Assembly (NCBI GenBank): GCA_016946835.1
Contig: JACVTC010000121.1
Span: 540,001-556,154 of the forward strand
DNA length: 16,154 nucleotides
Source: Neocallimastix lanati (nom. inval.)
Taxonomy: Eukaryota; Neocallimastigomycota; Neocallimastigomycetes; Neocallimastigales; Neocallimastigaceae
Reading direction: 5' to 3'
Shown: positions 16,105 through 16,154 of the stretch, piece by piece
Layout: each line of letters opens with the position of its first letter
Numbering within the stretch: position 1 is the stretch's first letter
The notes under the pieces: model-generated
What the model was told of the DNA's origin: nothing
The model's input: only the letters and a program-made list of their open reading frames with translations
The model's database searches: none
Program-made: the position numbers and the translations under genes

Positions 16105-16154
16105 ACTGATTGTAAGAATCTATAATTATTTGTTAGCAAATAATTATATTTTTA
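16105..16154 (+). repeat. Right flank: hairpin repeat matching 1950-1999
   Basis: It begins with the ACTG duplication and then repeats the 1950-1999 sequence with about three differences, including the perfect 12-bp TTAG-loop hairpin. It does not contain the 14 bp of element B LTR that a simple nested insertion would leave here. The window ends within it. Confidence 0.7.

Overview
The window is strongly AT-rich eukaryotic nuclear DNA, full of homopolymer and A/T palindrome tracts. I see no host gene. Everything recognisable is a retroelement or a piece of one. The chromodomain-bearing Ty3/Gypsy element, the N/K-rich proteins and the extreme AT content fit a fungal genome. An AT-rich, transposon-dense fungus such as an arbuscular mycorrhizal (Glomeromycotina) species is my best guess, but no single-copy marker proves it.

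Layout. (1) 139-625: a tRNA-headed SINE-like insertion (154-610) with A and B boxes, a ~380-nt body, a T-run tail and 11-15 bp target duplications. (2) 687-1272: no gene, but a dense run of perfect inverted repeats around a TATA box, possibly a relic LTR. (3) 1273-2206: featureless AT-rich DNA, except for a 50-bp hairpin-bearing sequence at 1950-1999 that recurs at the far right edge. (4) 2207-8092: 'element B', a minus-strand Ty3/Gypsy chromovirus. It has two LTRs (four substitutions in 630 bp), a long leader, a 760-codon open frame running Gag - zinc knuckle - protease - start of RT - end of integrase, and a chromodomain cut off by one stop codon. An in-frame internal deletion has removed the RT core, RNase H and the front of the integrase. 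(5) 8093-16104: 'element P', an apparently complete plus-strand Ty3/Gypsy element inserted in the 5' LTR of element B. It has near-identical ~850-bp LTRs, a tRNA-type primer-binding site, a 1.4-kb structured leader, gag, and pol with protease, RT, RNase H and integrase. (6) 16105-16154: flank resembling 1950-1999.

How the parts work together. In element P, Gag and Pol lie in different frames. Pol is most simply made by -1 ribosomal frameshifting: a U UUA AAC heptamer sits four nucleotides before the gag stop, and a 7-nt spacer and an H-type pseudoknot follow it. Element B has no visible tRNA primer site. The ten bases beside its 5' LTR can pair with a sequence inside the LTR about 41 nt downstream of a TATA box, as in Tf1-type self-priming. 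The leaders of B and P, two clearly different Gypsy lineages in opposite orientation, share an ordered set of conserved blocks including a 40/40 identical stretch that folds into a hairpin. This is the strongest hint of an undescribed cis-acting RNA element in the window.
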